A DNA stretch of 64,000 bases, taken from Lepraria neglecta. Its lineage: Eukaryota > Ascomycota > Lecanoromycetes > Lecanorales > Stereocaulaceae. The stretch is taken from NCBI GenBank assembly GCA_033220425.1, contig CM065648.1, positions 5,263,243 to 5,327,242 of the forward strand, in the 5' to 3' direction. A program made the translations under genes and the position numbers. The notes below the pieces were generated by a model. That model did not search any database. It was given only the letters and a program-made list of their open reading frames with translations, and was not told the DNA's origin. This document shows positions 49,148 to 60,450 of this stretch, one piece after another; within the stretch, counting starts at the first letter, position 1; the number at the start of each line of letters is the position of its first letter.

Positions 49148-51148
49148 CAAGTGAGTGCCCGTAATCTTCACAGAAGATTACCGTAAACCGGATATATCTC
49201 GCTTATTTTATACTCTATTTAGAAAATTTAAGCGAAATTAGAAAGTAATCTATCTATAGTATTGAATTATAAGCTTATCTATAACTTTGTATAATAGCAA
49301 CGGTTTTGGTATATATAAGAGCTGGCTATTTAGATAGCTCTAGGATGCAGAAATGATCTTTGAAGCTTTATATGGTTTGGATGGTTCCAGGACACTTTTC
49401 GCCCCCGGAAGCCATTAGAATGCCCCCGGAACGAATAGGCAACATACCGCCATATCGCCATGTGCGAATAGGCAATCCGGTGCCATATCGCCATGTGCGA
49501 ATAGGCAATCCGGCGCCATATCGCCATGTGCGAATAGGCAATCTACCGCCATATCGCCATGTGCGAATAGAGCAATCCGGTGCCATATCTCCATGTGCGA
49601 ATAGCCAACCTGCCGCCATATCGCCATGTGCGAATAGGCAATCCGGTGCCATATCGCCAACTGTGCGAATAGGCAATCTACCGCCATATCGCCATGTGCG
49701 AATAGGCAATCCGGTGCCATATCTCCATGTGCGAACAGGCAATCCAGCGCCATATCGCCATGTGCAGAATAGGTAATCCAGCGCCATATCGCCATGTGCG
49801 AATAGGCAATCCGTCGCCATATCACCATGTGCGAATGAGCCATCCGGTGCCATATCGCCATGTGCGAATGAGCCATCCGGTGCCATATCGCCATGTGCGG
49901 ATAGGCAATCCATCGCCATATCGCCATATGCGAATAGGCAACCTGCCGCCATATCGAATAGGCAACCCGGTGCCATATAGCCAACAGTGCGAATAGGCAA
50001 TCCAGTGCCATATCGCCATGTGCCGAATGGGCAATCCTATGCCATATCGCCATGTGCGAATAGGCAATCTACCGCCATATCGCCATGTGCGAATAGGCAA
50101 TCTACCGCCATATCTCCATGTGCGAACAGGCAATCCATCGCCATATCGCCATGTGCAGAATAGGCAATCCAGCGCCATATCGCCATGTGCGAATTGAGCC
50201 ATCCGGTGCCATATCTCCATGTGCGAACAGGCAATCCATCGCCATATCGTCATGTGCAGAATAGGCAATCCAGCGCCATATCGCCATGTGCGAATAGGCA
50301 ATCCATCGCCATATCGCCATGTGCGAATTGAGCCATCCGGTGCCATATCGCCATGTGCGAATAGGCAATACATCGCCATATCGCCATGTGCGAATAGGCA
50401 ACCTGCCGTCATATCGAATAGGCAACCTGATCGCCATATCGCCATGTGCGAATATTGCTTATAAGTTTTGCGCAAATAGACCGATTTTAAAAATTTCGAC
50501 GGTATTGGAAAGCGCATGCTTGGTTCCAAAACTGATAAGATTATCTCGATATCATATGACATATGTGGCGCGGGGCATTACTGCGAAGAAGTTGCGGTGC
50601 GCATTCAACTTTTGATGTTCCAGGGTCCGGAGGCGCCAAGCTCAATGCTTGGCATTTGCTACTGAGCTCGCACTGCCTGCAAAACAAAGTGAAAACGCTT
50701 CTTTTGCTCATAACTATTGCGTAAGTAGACTGATTTTGAAAATTTTGACGGTGTTAGAAAGCGCATGCTTGGTTCCAAAACTTATGAAATCATCTCGATA
50801 TTATATGATGTATGTGGCGCGGGGAAGTCCTGCGAAGAAGTTACGGTGCGCAAGCAAAACATGGCGAAAACGCTTCTTTTGCTCATAACTATTGTGCAAA
50901 TGGGCCGATTCTAAAAATTCTTGATGCGCAAGCAAGCTAATGATTGAATCCAAAACATATGAAATCATCTCGATATCATATGACGTATGTGGCGCGGGGA
51001 AGTAGTGCGAAGAAGTTGCGATGTAAATTCAAGTTTTGGTGGTTGAAGGCGCTAGCCGAGAGAGGGAACACTGAATATAGGGCCAATCTAATTGGCTATA
51101 AGTGCGGAATTGCTCCGAATTTCGCCATAATCTGTTATTAGAAGAAGA
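49148..51148 (-). mobile_element. Helitron-like element, copy 4 with large 33-bp minisatellite
   Basis: Reverse orientation. The hairpin is at 49,161-49,181, the outer end CAAGTGAGTGCCC (complement of CACTCACTTG) starts at 49,148, and the other end is TTATTAGAAGAAGA at 51,148. It lies between A and T. The uninterrupted sequence is present in family B copy 1 (GAAGTA^TAACC, about 23,293-23,303), which proves insertion without target duplication. It contains about 31 minisatellite units, then modules shared with the other copies. No Rep/helicase gene. Confidence 0.82.
49432..50455 (-). repeat. 33-bp minisatellite, about 31 units
   Basis: On the plus strand the unit is GCCATATCGCCATGTGCGAA, then TAGGCAATCC plus a variable triplet. 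Some units carry one- or two-base changes (for example GTGCAGAATAG, GAATTGAGCC, ATATCTCC) and a few are shortened. Overlapping frames of up to about 246 codons stay open in the array. They show only 11-residue repeats and lack any start, splice or domain logic. Confidence 0.9.
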
Positions 51149-53600
51149 TACTTCTTTAACTAAGGTATTCCTAAAATTATATAATAGGTAGCTATCCTAA
51201 CGATATTAAAGGTAATCTCCTTATAGTAGCGCTAAATTATAATAGGTAACGAAAGTATCTCTTCGTCTACCTTTCCTATTAATAGTATTAACCTATTAGC
51301 TATCTAAAGGTTATACTATTATAACTTCCTTTAAGTTAGTATTCTAGTTAATTATACTAAGTCTTATAAAATAAAGTTTCTAGTAGCTCTAGAATCTATT
51401 ATCGTAATAGTCCGCTATCTATTAATAATTACTAGTATCTTTATATATATATCGTATTCCGCGGAATATAGATATTATTTAGGGGTTAATATATTAATCT
51501 CCTTATAGCTACCCCTACTATAAGGGATTACTCTTTTCCTATTTATAGGAGTAGGAACCCTACCTTCGACTTTAATTATATATATTTTTTATAGTTATTA
51601 TATAGATAGGCGTATTATCCTATCAAATAGTACTCTTTCGCGCTTAGGTTATAGTTTAATTTTCTAATAACTCTCTTTAACTATTCTTTATTACGTTCTA
51701 GGAAGTATTAGTAAATCCTTTTTATCGCGAGGTACTATAGATATCTATTCTCTTAATATTTATAGTAATAGTTATATCTATAGGGTAGTATTCTTACTAG
51801 TCCCTTGGCTATATTCCTTAGTATACTATACTATATATAGTAAAGCGATATATATTCTTCCTATAGTATACTCTTATAACCTTAGTAATTCTAATCTATC
51901 CGATAGTCTAGCTATATATATTTCTTAGAGCTTTCTTCTTCTTCCTTAGATATAGTAGTTTTAGGTATTATCTTCCTTAGTAGTTATATTTCTTCTTACT
52001 TAGCTTCTAATATACTAAGGGCTTCCTCCTACTCTAGGTCTATTTTACTCTTATCCCGATCCTACTTAGACTCTTTATCTTAAGCTTTACTATTATCTTT
52101 AGTATTTAGGTCTTCTCTATAATAATCCCTAATAAGTATATTGAATTTCCTCGTGAAATTACTATCGCCGTCCTCGGATTCTTTATTAAGCTCTTCTTAT
52201 ATTATCCTATTATACTAGGAATTAATATCTTCTTTAACTTTATCCTATACTAGTAGAACTTCCTTAGGCGTATTAGCTATATTATCCTAGGTATATACTT
52301 TCTCTAGTATATTTAGCTACTATTAATATACTATATTTTTTAATTTATAGTCTCTAGTAAAGTAGCCCGATTTACTATAGCTATAATACTTTAGTATTTT
52401 CTTACCCCTATACTACTTCTTACCCCTTATAGGCTCTCTAAAGGCTTACTTTCCTTTCTTCTCTATAAAGTCTAGTTCTATAGGTATATATCTATAGGGA
52501 TTATATTCCTTATATCCTAGATAATAGCTTCTAGACTTAGTAAAGAAGCTTAAGTATCCTATTCCGCCGACTCCTCTATTATACCTCTTCTCTATAGTCC
52601 TTTTAAATAACTTATTATTAATTTTAATTACTTCTTTAATAAGCTTATCTAGAGTATTAATTATAATCTCTAATCTTATAAATTTATCTTTAATATTATC
52701 CTTAAGACCTCTCCGGTATATAGTTATTAATATATTATTATCCTAGTTAGTCTTTACTATATATTACTAAAATTAAGTTAAGTACTCTAATATAGATTTC
52801 TTCTAGGTTATATACTAGATAGTCTATATTACTATATTAACTTTATTTAATAGACCGAATATATAATAGATTTCGAGTCTAAATAGTTATACTTTCTATC
52901 TATTATTTAATTTCGCTATCCTTATTATTATCTTCTATATAATTTTTTAGGAATAGATTAACCTACTTTTAGGCTCTTCTATATAAGTAAGTAATAGCGA
53001 AGATAGGATATTATTATATAGGTATTAAGTCTCCTTAGAACTTTAAGTATAATAATACCTAGGATAGCTATCCCTTAAGCTTATCTCTCTCTCTATAGTA
53101 TAAGTTAGGCTAAGCTCTCTTAATATACCTACTGAGTCCTTCGTTAATAGTTAGGTATTATTATCTACTCCCTTCTAAGGAGCTTAGGGTAGGTACCCTA
53201 GGGTCTCTTAGTATAGTACTTATCCTTAAGGGTACTTAAAGTATTATAAACTATATATTCTAGTATTATAGTATAGATTAATTCTTAATAGAGATAGAGG
53301 TATAACCGGATAAGATATAAAGTAGGCTTTAATTAATACTAAGCGGGTCTGGTATATAATTAGATAATATATATTTAGTGCCTAGCCTAAGAGATCTATT
53401 ATATATAGTAAATAATTGAATAGTAAGTTAAGTACGATACTCTAAGTAGTAAATAGTACTCTATATATATAGATATACGAAATCTATACTAAGCGCTTCT
53501 AATCGTATTGATCGCACTGATTATACTGCGCTTACTGCGCTCCCTACGCTTATCGCTTAGTATATCAAGCCTTCAGGGTCTGTCCGAGTCGGATACTAAT

Positions 53601-53670
53601 TCGTCGACTCGAACCATAACGAGCGCTACGCTCCTTGAGCGTATCCCTGATTATGTTTCCTAATTGTAAT
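53601..53670. other. Short spacer between two family B copies
   Basis: It contains GTCGACTCGAACCATAACGA and is less TA-rich than its flanks. Nothing further can be assigned. Confidence 0.3.
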
Positions 53671-55507
53671 ATATAGTATACTAAAGTCGATAATATTCGA
53701 TAGAGATAAGTTATTTACTTCTAACTACTAGAGAACGCTTATAGTAGTAATTAGAACTAAACTTCGGATATTAATAGTATATTATCTATAAACTAATAGC
53801 TAAATAGAACGTGCCAATTAGATAATAGAAGTATATCTAAGATATTATATAAACCAAAAATAGGATAACTAGATTTTACTACTTCTAATAGTATAACTAG
53901 CGTATAATAAGAAGAGGTTAGATATAATAGGACTAATACCGTTCTTTACTAACTACGGAAAGAATATAAATATATTTCTAGATCTAAGGAAAGGCCCTAA
54001 TATAGAAAAAGCCTTAGTTAAGGTAAAAGAGCTAAAGAATTTATATAAAGATATATAAAGATATATAAAGATATATAAAGATCTATTAAAAGCTTAAACT
54101 ATAAGTTAAAGGAATAAGTTAATAAGAAAAGGAAGAATATCCTTAGCTAAAAGAGGGGGATAAAATATACCTCCTAATAAAAAATATAAGAATAACGAGA
54201 CTAAGTAAGAAACTAGATTATATTAAGGTCGGACTATTCTTAATTAAATAAGTAAAAGGACCTATTAACTATAAACTCTAACTACTATCTGATACTAAAG
54301 TATATCCGGTATTCTATATTTTACTCTTAGAACTAGCGGACTCTAATATACTACTATAGAAGATATTTTATTATAATATCGAAGAAGAAATAGAGTAGGA
54401 GGTTCAGAGGATCCTAGATAGAAGGAATTAGTCCTATCTAGTTAAATAGAAAGGGTATAACGAAACGAAAAATACCTAGAAACCTCTTAGGAACCTCGTG
54501 GGGAACTATAGGGAATATCTATAAGAGTTCTATTAGAGATAAGAGAAGACTAGTTAAAGTTCTTAGGGGCTTCTAACCTGCTAGGAAAATCGAATTACTT
54601 AGACGGGACGTTAAATATTAAGTTATTAGATAATATAGGAGCAATACGCTAATCCTCCTCTAACTCTTTAGTATTCTATAGTTTACGCTTGACTATCGAC
54701 TTCTTTTTATTTTCTACCGCTTCTAATTATTTCTAGAGATAACCTAACTTCGCTATAGAGTTAGATAGCTCCTATAGTATTTCGTTACGCCGTTTTTTAA
54801 TATAATATATTTTAAGGGGCGATACTATAAGGCCGTATTTCCTACTACTACCGACGTAGTTAGAATATCTACTAGGTATTATTTACTACTAGCGATATAT
54901 CGAGAATACAATTATATTACGAATTCGGATAGTTTACTAGCCAGCTCCGTTCGGCGGACGGTTAGTTTACTAGACTATTTTATATAACGGGGTAGTATAA
55001 AGGATAGATAGTTTCTCGAGACGAGAAATCTAGGAGAGGGAGCTAATATTAAAACCAGGAACTGTGACCAGAGATGCGCCCTTATAGCGTAGTACCTATT
55101 ATAGTATAAGTCGGACTAGACTATACCCGACTCGGATAAGACCCTAAAGGCTTAGTATACTAAGCGATAAGTATAATAAGCGTAGTACGATTAAAGCGAT
55201 CATAAAAGATAAGCGTAATGAGCGTAGTACGATTAAAGCGATTAAAAAAGGCTTGGCAGACTTTCGTATATCTATATATATAGAGTACTACTTACTACTT
55301 GGAGCGTTATACTTAACTTCGTATCTTACCTTATACTTGATTATATATAATAGATCTCTTAGGCTAGGCACTAAATATATATTATCTAATTATATACCAG
55401 ACCCGCTTAGTACTACTTGAAGCCTACTTCACCTCCTACTCTATTATACCTCTATCCCTATTAAGAATCAATTCCAAATACGATATCGGAACGCACGGTT
55501 CGTAATA
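53671..55507 (+). mobile_element. Ty3/Gypsy family B, copy 3 (5'-truncated, integrase to 3' LTR)
   Basis: It begins inside the integrase (compare 25,570 in copy 1) and continues through a C-terminal chromodomain near 54,375-54,520 (EVQRILDRRNQSYLVKQKGY, then NETKNTQKPLRNLVGN). It ends with the 3' LTR at about 55,118-55,507 (end CACGGTTCGTAATA). A GATATATAAA triplication near 54,050 is a local slippage. Integrase and chromodomain are stop-ridden. Confidence 0.78.
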
Positions 55508-55689
55508 AAGGGTTACTAATTAGCTTCGCCTTCTAATATAAGCTACTATACTACCTCAAGTTAATTAATCCGCGTTACCAGGATAGCTTTTACCCTACTC
55601 TAATATTACTATTAATAGTATCGGGTACTCTCTATCTAGTAAATAATAATAATTACTCTCGCTTCCGGAGCAGCCAGTATCCTCTATAA

Positions 55690-57060
55690 TTATCGAATCA
55701 GTTTAATCGCCAGGTCTCGCTCTCTACTTTCGTCTCGATACTTATATTTAAGGGTAGTTATATCGATATTACGCCAGTTAGATAACGAATTATACCCTAA
55801 TATCTCTATCTACTCGATTAGTCTTTATCTGCTATAATCTAAGTGCTATTAGTAGGTAGCCTCGGAATTCGGACCGTAGTTTTAGATACTTAATATACTT
55901 TTCGACTAAGTAATAGAGAGTATCTACCTATATATTCCCCTCGAGAAGGCTAGGGAGATTACTAGATTAATACTAACTCGCCTCTACTACCCCGAAGAGA
56001 ATAAGGAGATTCGTAGTATCTACTAGGTATCCGGTATTACTATCTACATTTTGGTCGCTTTTAATATCCTACTCGATATATTTATAGGGTATACGAGTAG
56101 TATATTCTATATTACGGATAGAGGCGATACGATAGGGCGTATACTATACTTTCGTACTCTAGATTAGGGTATCGATATATTACGTCGTCTGCTAGTATAT
56201 TTAGACTTTATTAGCCACCGCGACAGTAAGGTAATTACATCTAGCTTAATATATATTAGGTTTATTAGTATTCTTACCGGTGTTAGGAAAGGCTTAAGTA
56301 TCTCGCTAAACTTCCGCCCTAGCTATAATATAAGTAGTTAATTAGGGAACCTGGCCTTCTACCTTTACTATATCTAGGTTATTTATAGTAAGCGCCTATC
56401 TATAGTATCCCTCCTCAGGTACTATCTCCTACTATTACTAAATTCCGACTCCGGTACTACTACCTTAGCTCCTCCGTCGATACTTTAATATATTAAATAA
56501 TTACTGCTCGTAGTCCCGACAATATCCGCTTATCTCGTCTTTAGTAATAGCTATAGGACTATCCTTATTAAAAAGGATTATTGTATAGCTATAGTATACT
56601 CCGTAGATAATATTATCGCTATCGCTAACTACGATACTATAGATAACTAGAGTATTACTTTCTATACGCTAGTAGTAGATAGCCGGCCTTGAAAAGACTC
56701 CGCTATAGCTATATAGGATATATATATAAAGGGACGGATATCCGGCTATTCTAGTTAGAGTCGACGCGAGACGATTCAAGGTATTACTAACTAGCTTAGC
56801 CGACCGCCCATCTTTAATTCGTAAACCTATTTTACTACTATTATAGATTCGATTAAAGGAGTCTTTCTATAGAAGCTATAGGGTTAAGGCTTATCCGATT
56901 TCGAAGCGCGAGTTAGTAAGATTTAGTTAGGAGATAGAGATAGAGATAGAGAATCTATAGAAAGTAGTAGTGAAGACGGCCGTGACGTAACTAAGGCGAG
57001 TATTCCGGCCTTTTCGGACTTCCCCTATAAGGCACCCTTAGATAATTTAGAAGCTTAAAT
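55690..57060 (+). pseudogene. Acid-ceramidase / NAAA-like Ntn hydrolase, RIP-degraded
   Basis: Acid ceramidases split ceramide into sphingosine and fatty acid, and NAAA cleaves N-acylethanolamines. With stops ignored, one plus-strand frame reads ESIYLYIPLEKARETTRLIL, YQVSGITIYILVAFNILLD and IFIGYTSSIFYITDRGDTIG. It continues RILYFRTLDQGIDILRRL, LDFIS and FISILTGVRKGLSISLNFR. This is the block order of the family (CTS, GR.LDWGMD, GYVG.LTG...SLNFR). The catalytic Cys of CTS is now Tyr (TGT-to-TAT), and Trp of LDWG reads TAG. SAYLVFSNSYRTILIKKD and IAIANYDT follow, matching the C-terminal half. It was once a host gene, not a transposon gene. Confidence is in the family, not the substrate. Confidence 0.6.
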
Positions 57061-57790
57061 CAGCAGGAGGGTTAGGCGCTTCCGATAGTTAGTATATTTT
57101 ATTCTAGCTCTATCTTTCTATATAAGCAGATAGGGCGATATCTAAGAGAGGAGATAGTATCTAATATTATCCCTTTCTAGGTACCGCAGAGTATACTTCT
57201 ATTACTAGACTAGCGGTTATAAATAAGCTTAGTCTCTCCCGGAGTAGGCTACGATAGATACTAGTTTAAAACCTAATCCTGTCCTGTCTATATATCCTCG
57301 ATTATAATTTATATTCTACTCCGGCTATTTTACTATTATAACCACTAATATAGTAATCTCCTACTCCTATAGGGGAGAAAAGGGAGGATCTACTATAGTA
57401 GTACTTATATTATTTAAGCTTTAAATAGGTACTTAGAGAGATTCGTATAAAGGAGTTCTATTAATCCCTCTACTCCCCTACTATCTATAATACTATCTAA
57501 ATAGGAGATCGGGTATAAAAACTCTACTTACTAAGGGTCTAAACCTATACGATTAGCGCGCTGTCAGGTAGTCGCTACCCTTCTCTACAGAGCTACTTAA
57601 TCTAATCTAACCTAGCCTCGCCTTAGAAAAGGGAGTTAAAGTATATACTAAAAGTCTTGAATTACGCTAGTACTAAATACTACGGCGCTAAGGAGGCCTT
57701 AGACCTTAGCTATACCGAAAATTTCGCTGTATCTATAGCTAAATATTAATATAATACCGCCGATAGGGTTAGGAATAGAGGCCAGGAGGC
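57060..57790. other. RIP-degraded stretch downstream of the ceramidase-like gene
   Basis: TA-rich, with no recognisable protein block or repeat. The mutation density falls abruptly near 57,790. Confidence 0.35.
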
Positions 57791-57809
57791 TCTCTCTAAA
57801 GTCTTGGGC

Positions 57810-57861
57810 AATTCCCGTCTACCCTCGCGGGAATTAGGGTTCGCCCGAACCCTAATCCCGG
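57810..57861. repeat. Overlapping inverted repeats containing TTAGGG
   Basis: A 16-base arm (57,828-57,843) pairs with 57,846-57,861 with one bulge or mismatch, around GAATTAGGGTTCG and CGAACCCTAATCC. A second pairing (AATTCCCG near 57,810 with CGGGAATT) overlaps the first arm, so the two hairpins exclude each other. Confidence 0.6.
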
Positions 57862-58000
57862 TGAACCCCTCCCTGCTGATAATCAATCCCGGTGAACCCC
57901 TCCCTACTAATAATCAATCCCGGTGAACCTCTGCCCGCTAATCATCAATCCCAGTGAACCTCTACCCGCCAATTATCAATTCCGGTGAACCTCTGCCCCT
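57855..58000 (+). repeat. 31-bp tandem repeat, four to five units
   Basis: Units start AATCCCGGTGAACC and end with a variable CTAATAATC/CTAATCATC. They differ by single bases, including C/T changes. They lie in the GC-richer island. Confidence 0.8.
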
Positions 58001-58008
58001 GATATCTC

Positions 58009-58092
58009 TGCGCGCGCGCCCGCGTGCGCGTCCGCAGACGCGGATATGGACGCGTACGCAGACGCGCACGCGTACGCGGACACGTACGTCGA
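58009..58092. repeat. CpG-rich alternating purine-pyrimidine tract
   Basis: About 80 bases dominated by CG, AC and GT steps (GCGCGCGCCCGCGTGCGCG, then repeated ACGCG(G/T)-type hexamers ending ACACGTACGTCG). The composition is opposite to the TA-saturated flanks. The minus-strand frame through it (58,189-57,962) gives VRVRVRV low-complexity residues; its first 33 codons could be a gene start but I cannot confirm that. Confidence 0.7.
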
Positions 58093-58346
58093 ACCTGTCT
58101 AGTCGCTGAGTTGGAGAAGATTTGGCCTTTAGGGTATCGTTGAGTAGTACACGTAAAGTATCAAGTTGAGCTGGAAGGATCGGCTGCAACGCCGCGAGAG
58201 TTCCCTAGATTCCCCGCCCCCCTCCTACTAGATTCCTTAGGATTCATCTAATATCTATTAGATATCTATTAATGTCGATTAGTTGTCTATTGTTACAAGC
58301 TGTAACTGTACTGTGTTGAACGCATGGTTGTCGAACGTTGTCGAAC

Positions 58347-58675
58347 AGGCTTGGTATGTTAAGCGATGAGCGCAATGAGCGCAGTAGGTGCAGTACGATC
58401 AGTGCGATTAGTGCGATCAAGGATGCTTGGTATGGATTTCATATGTCTATATATACGGAGTACTGCTCATGACTTGGAGTATCGTGCTTAACTCAGTTTA
58501 CTTAGTATATACGATAGATCTCCTAGGCACTAAACATATCATATTATATACTAGACCAGTCTAGTGAATACTACGAAGCCTGCTTTACTCTCTTGTATAT
58601 AGCTAGCACCTCTATCCATATTGAGATAACATCTATACGCGATACCGATACGCACGGTTTGGAATATCTATAAGC
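58347..58675 (+). repeat. Solo LTR of Gypsy family B, lightly mutated
   Basis: It matches the family-B LTR through TACGGAGTACTGCTCATGAC, TAGATCTCCTAGGCACTAAA and the end ACGCACGGTTTGGAA. It keeps many C and G positions that read T or A in the other copies, for example GAGCGCAATGAGCGCAGTAG, so it is either younger or spared from RIP. Confidence 0.75.
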
Positions 58676-58889
58676 TATAGTAATACGCGGTATAGCCGTA
58701 GTAGATTAAATCGTATTTCTAGAGGGTGTAATATGGTATACCTAGAGAGAATATCGCTAATATTACTTAGGTTTATTAATACGTAGATATAGTTAATCTA
58801 ATATCCTCTTGAGTTAGAAGTCCCTGAATCTATTATATAGCCGGTAGGATAGATTGAATTATTTAAAGACGGGTTATAATCCTAAGTTA

Positions 58890-59420
58890 ACTTAGAGTAT
58901 ATTTATCGATTCTCTTCTTCCGCTATTACTATCTTACTAAGAAGCTATCTATTTAGGGTTATCTAGGGATAGAATTAGAATAGCCTCGATTAGATAGTAC
59001 TAGAGGTAGCTACTAAACTATTGCCGGGGTTACCCTTTACCTAGGATATTAAGGTAGTAGATTCTAAACTAACTATTTACTTAAATCCCTCTCTATCTTA
59101 CTAAGGAGTCGTCTATTTTTTAATCGGAGAATAGAATTAAAATAGCCTTAAGTAGATAGTACTAGAGGGAGCTACTAAACTATTACCGGGGTTACTCTTT
59201 ATCTAGGATATTAAGATAGAGGTCCGTAGCGGATTCTAAACTAGCTATTAACTTAAATCCCTCTCTATTATACTAAGGAGTCGTCCGTTTTTTAATCTAA
59301 GGATAGAATTAGAATAGCCTTAAATAGATAGTACTAGAGATAGCTACTAAACTATTGCCGGGGTTATCCTTTATCTAGGATATTAAGGTAATAGATTCTA
59401 AACTAGCTAATTCTATAGGA
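58890..59420 (+). repeat. Tandem repeat of 160-170 bases, three units
   Basis: The block AGAATT(A)GAATAGCC starts at 58,971, 59,133 and 59,304, giving periods of 162 and 171. Each unit also contains GATAGTACTAGAG, CTACTAAACTATT(G/A)CCG and TTAAATCCCTCTCTAT. Confidence 0.8.
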
Positions 59421-60411
59421 TATAATTAGGTTAGATAACTTAGTAACTATTAGAGACCTACCTAGAGCGAATTAATAGAGGTAGAATATAAGTAGGAGAA
59501 TATAGCTAAAAAGGGAAGATAGATATAGAGAGAGTAGTAAGTACTTAAGTATATAGTAAGGCTATTAGTAGTTAAATATATATATTAATATAGTTAGATT
59601 AAGCTAAAGTATAGATAGATAGAGTAAAAGGTATATTAGGAGGTAGAGGTAGTAGTAGTTAGTAAGAGGTTTTATTTATTAGTAGTAGTAATTAGATAGT
59701 AGAGTAGTAGTAGATATTATAAAAATAGTAAATAGTTAGATAAGGAGAGAGTTATATTTATTAGGGAGATAGTTTAAATTTAATTATTTTATAGAGTAGA
59801 ATAGCTGAAGAGAGAGAGTAAAAAGGTAGAGTTAGAAGTTTAATTAATAGTAAATTAGTTATTATAGAAAGTAGATAAGTAGAGTAGTTAATAGTTATTA
59901 AATAGAGTAGAATTAATTAGTAGTAAATTAAATAAATATAGAGAGATTTTTTAAAGGTTATTTTTAAAAGGTATAAAGTTTATTAGATTAGAATATATAT
60001 AGAAAGAGAGATTTAAGTTTTAGTTTTTTAAAAGAGAGTTATAATAGTTTTATTAAAGTAGAGGAGTAGAAGAAGATTATTTAAAGGTTATTATAGAGTT
60101 TTTATATATTAATATAGTATATAGTTTAAATTTATAGATTAAAGGGTATAAGATTAAATAGTATAGTAGAAAGTAGTAGAAAGTAGAATTAAATAGTTAA
60201 TTAAAAAGATATAATATAGAGGTTTTAGATTTTAGAGTTATATTAATATAGAGATATTATAGTTAAAGAGTTTATTATAAAAGAGTAAATAGAATATTTT
60301 AAATAATAAATTAAATAGAGTAGATTATAAAAAAGAGTAAAAGAGAAGATAGAGGAGATAAATTTAGAAAAGATTAATTTAAAAAAGAGGATTATAATAT
60401 TAATTAATAAT

Positions 60412-60450
60412 TTTATTTAAATAATTTTATTTAAATAATTTTATTTAAAG
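60412..60450 (+). repeat. 15-bp tandem repeat (AATAATTTTATTTAA), about three units
   Basis: Near-perfect short tandem array inside the cytosine-free run. Confidence 0.8.

Larger units (their letters stand above)
44076..53600 (-). mobile_element. Ty3/Gypsy chromovirus, family B, copy 2, with two nested insertions
   Basis: It is bounded by two 359-base LTRs (44,076-44,434 and 53,242-53,600) in the same orientation. On the minus strand, gag with the zinc knuckle is near 52,350-52,400, RT about 48,900-48,000, RNase H about 47,950-47,600, integrase about 46,450-45,600 and a chromodomain region near 45,150-45,000. A Copia derivative (46,511-47,583) and Helitron copy 4 (49,148-51,148) sit inside it. 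Removing both leaves about 6.45 kb, a normal size. I found no matching target duplication outside the LTRs, so an end exchange is possible. Confidence 0.82.

Noticed and set aside
49368-50562. Long minus- and plus-strand open frames (up to 246 codons) over the 33-bp array
   Set aside because: They are products of a repeat whose length is a multiple of three. They overlap each other in several frames and show no domain, intron or independent start.
57962-58189. Minus-strand frame rich in RV and RG
   Set aside because: It is mostly translation of the alternating CpG tract. The first 33 residues look protein-like, but no homologue or continuation was seen.
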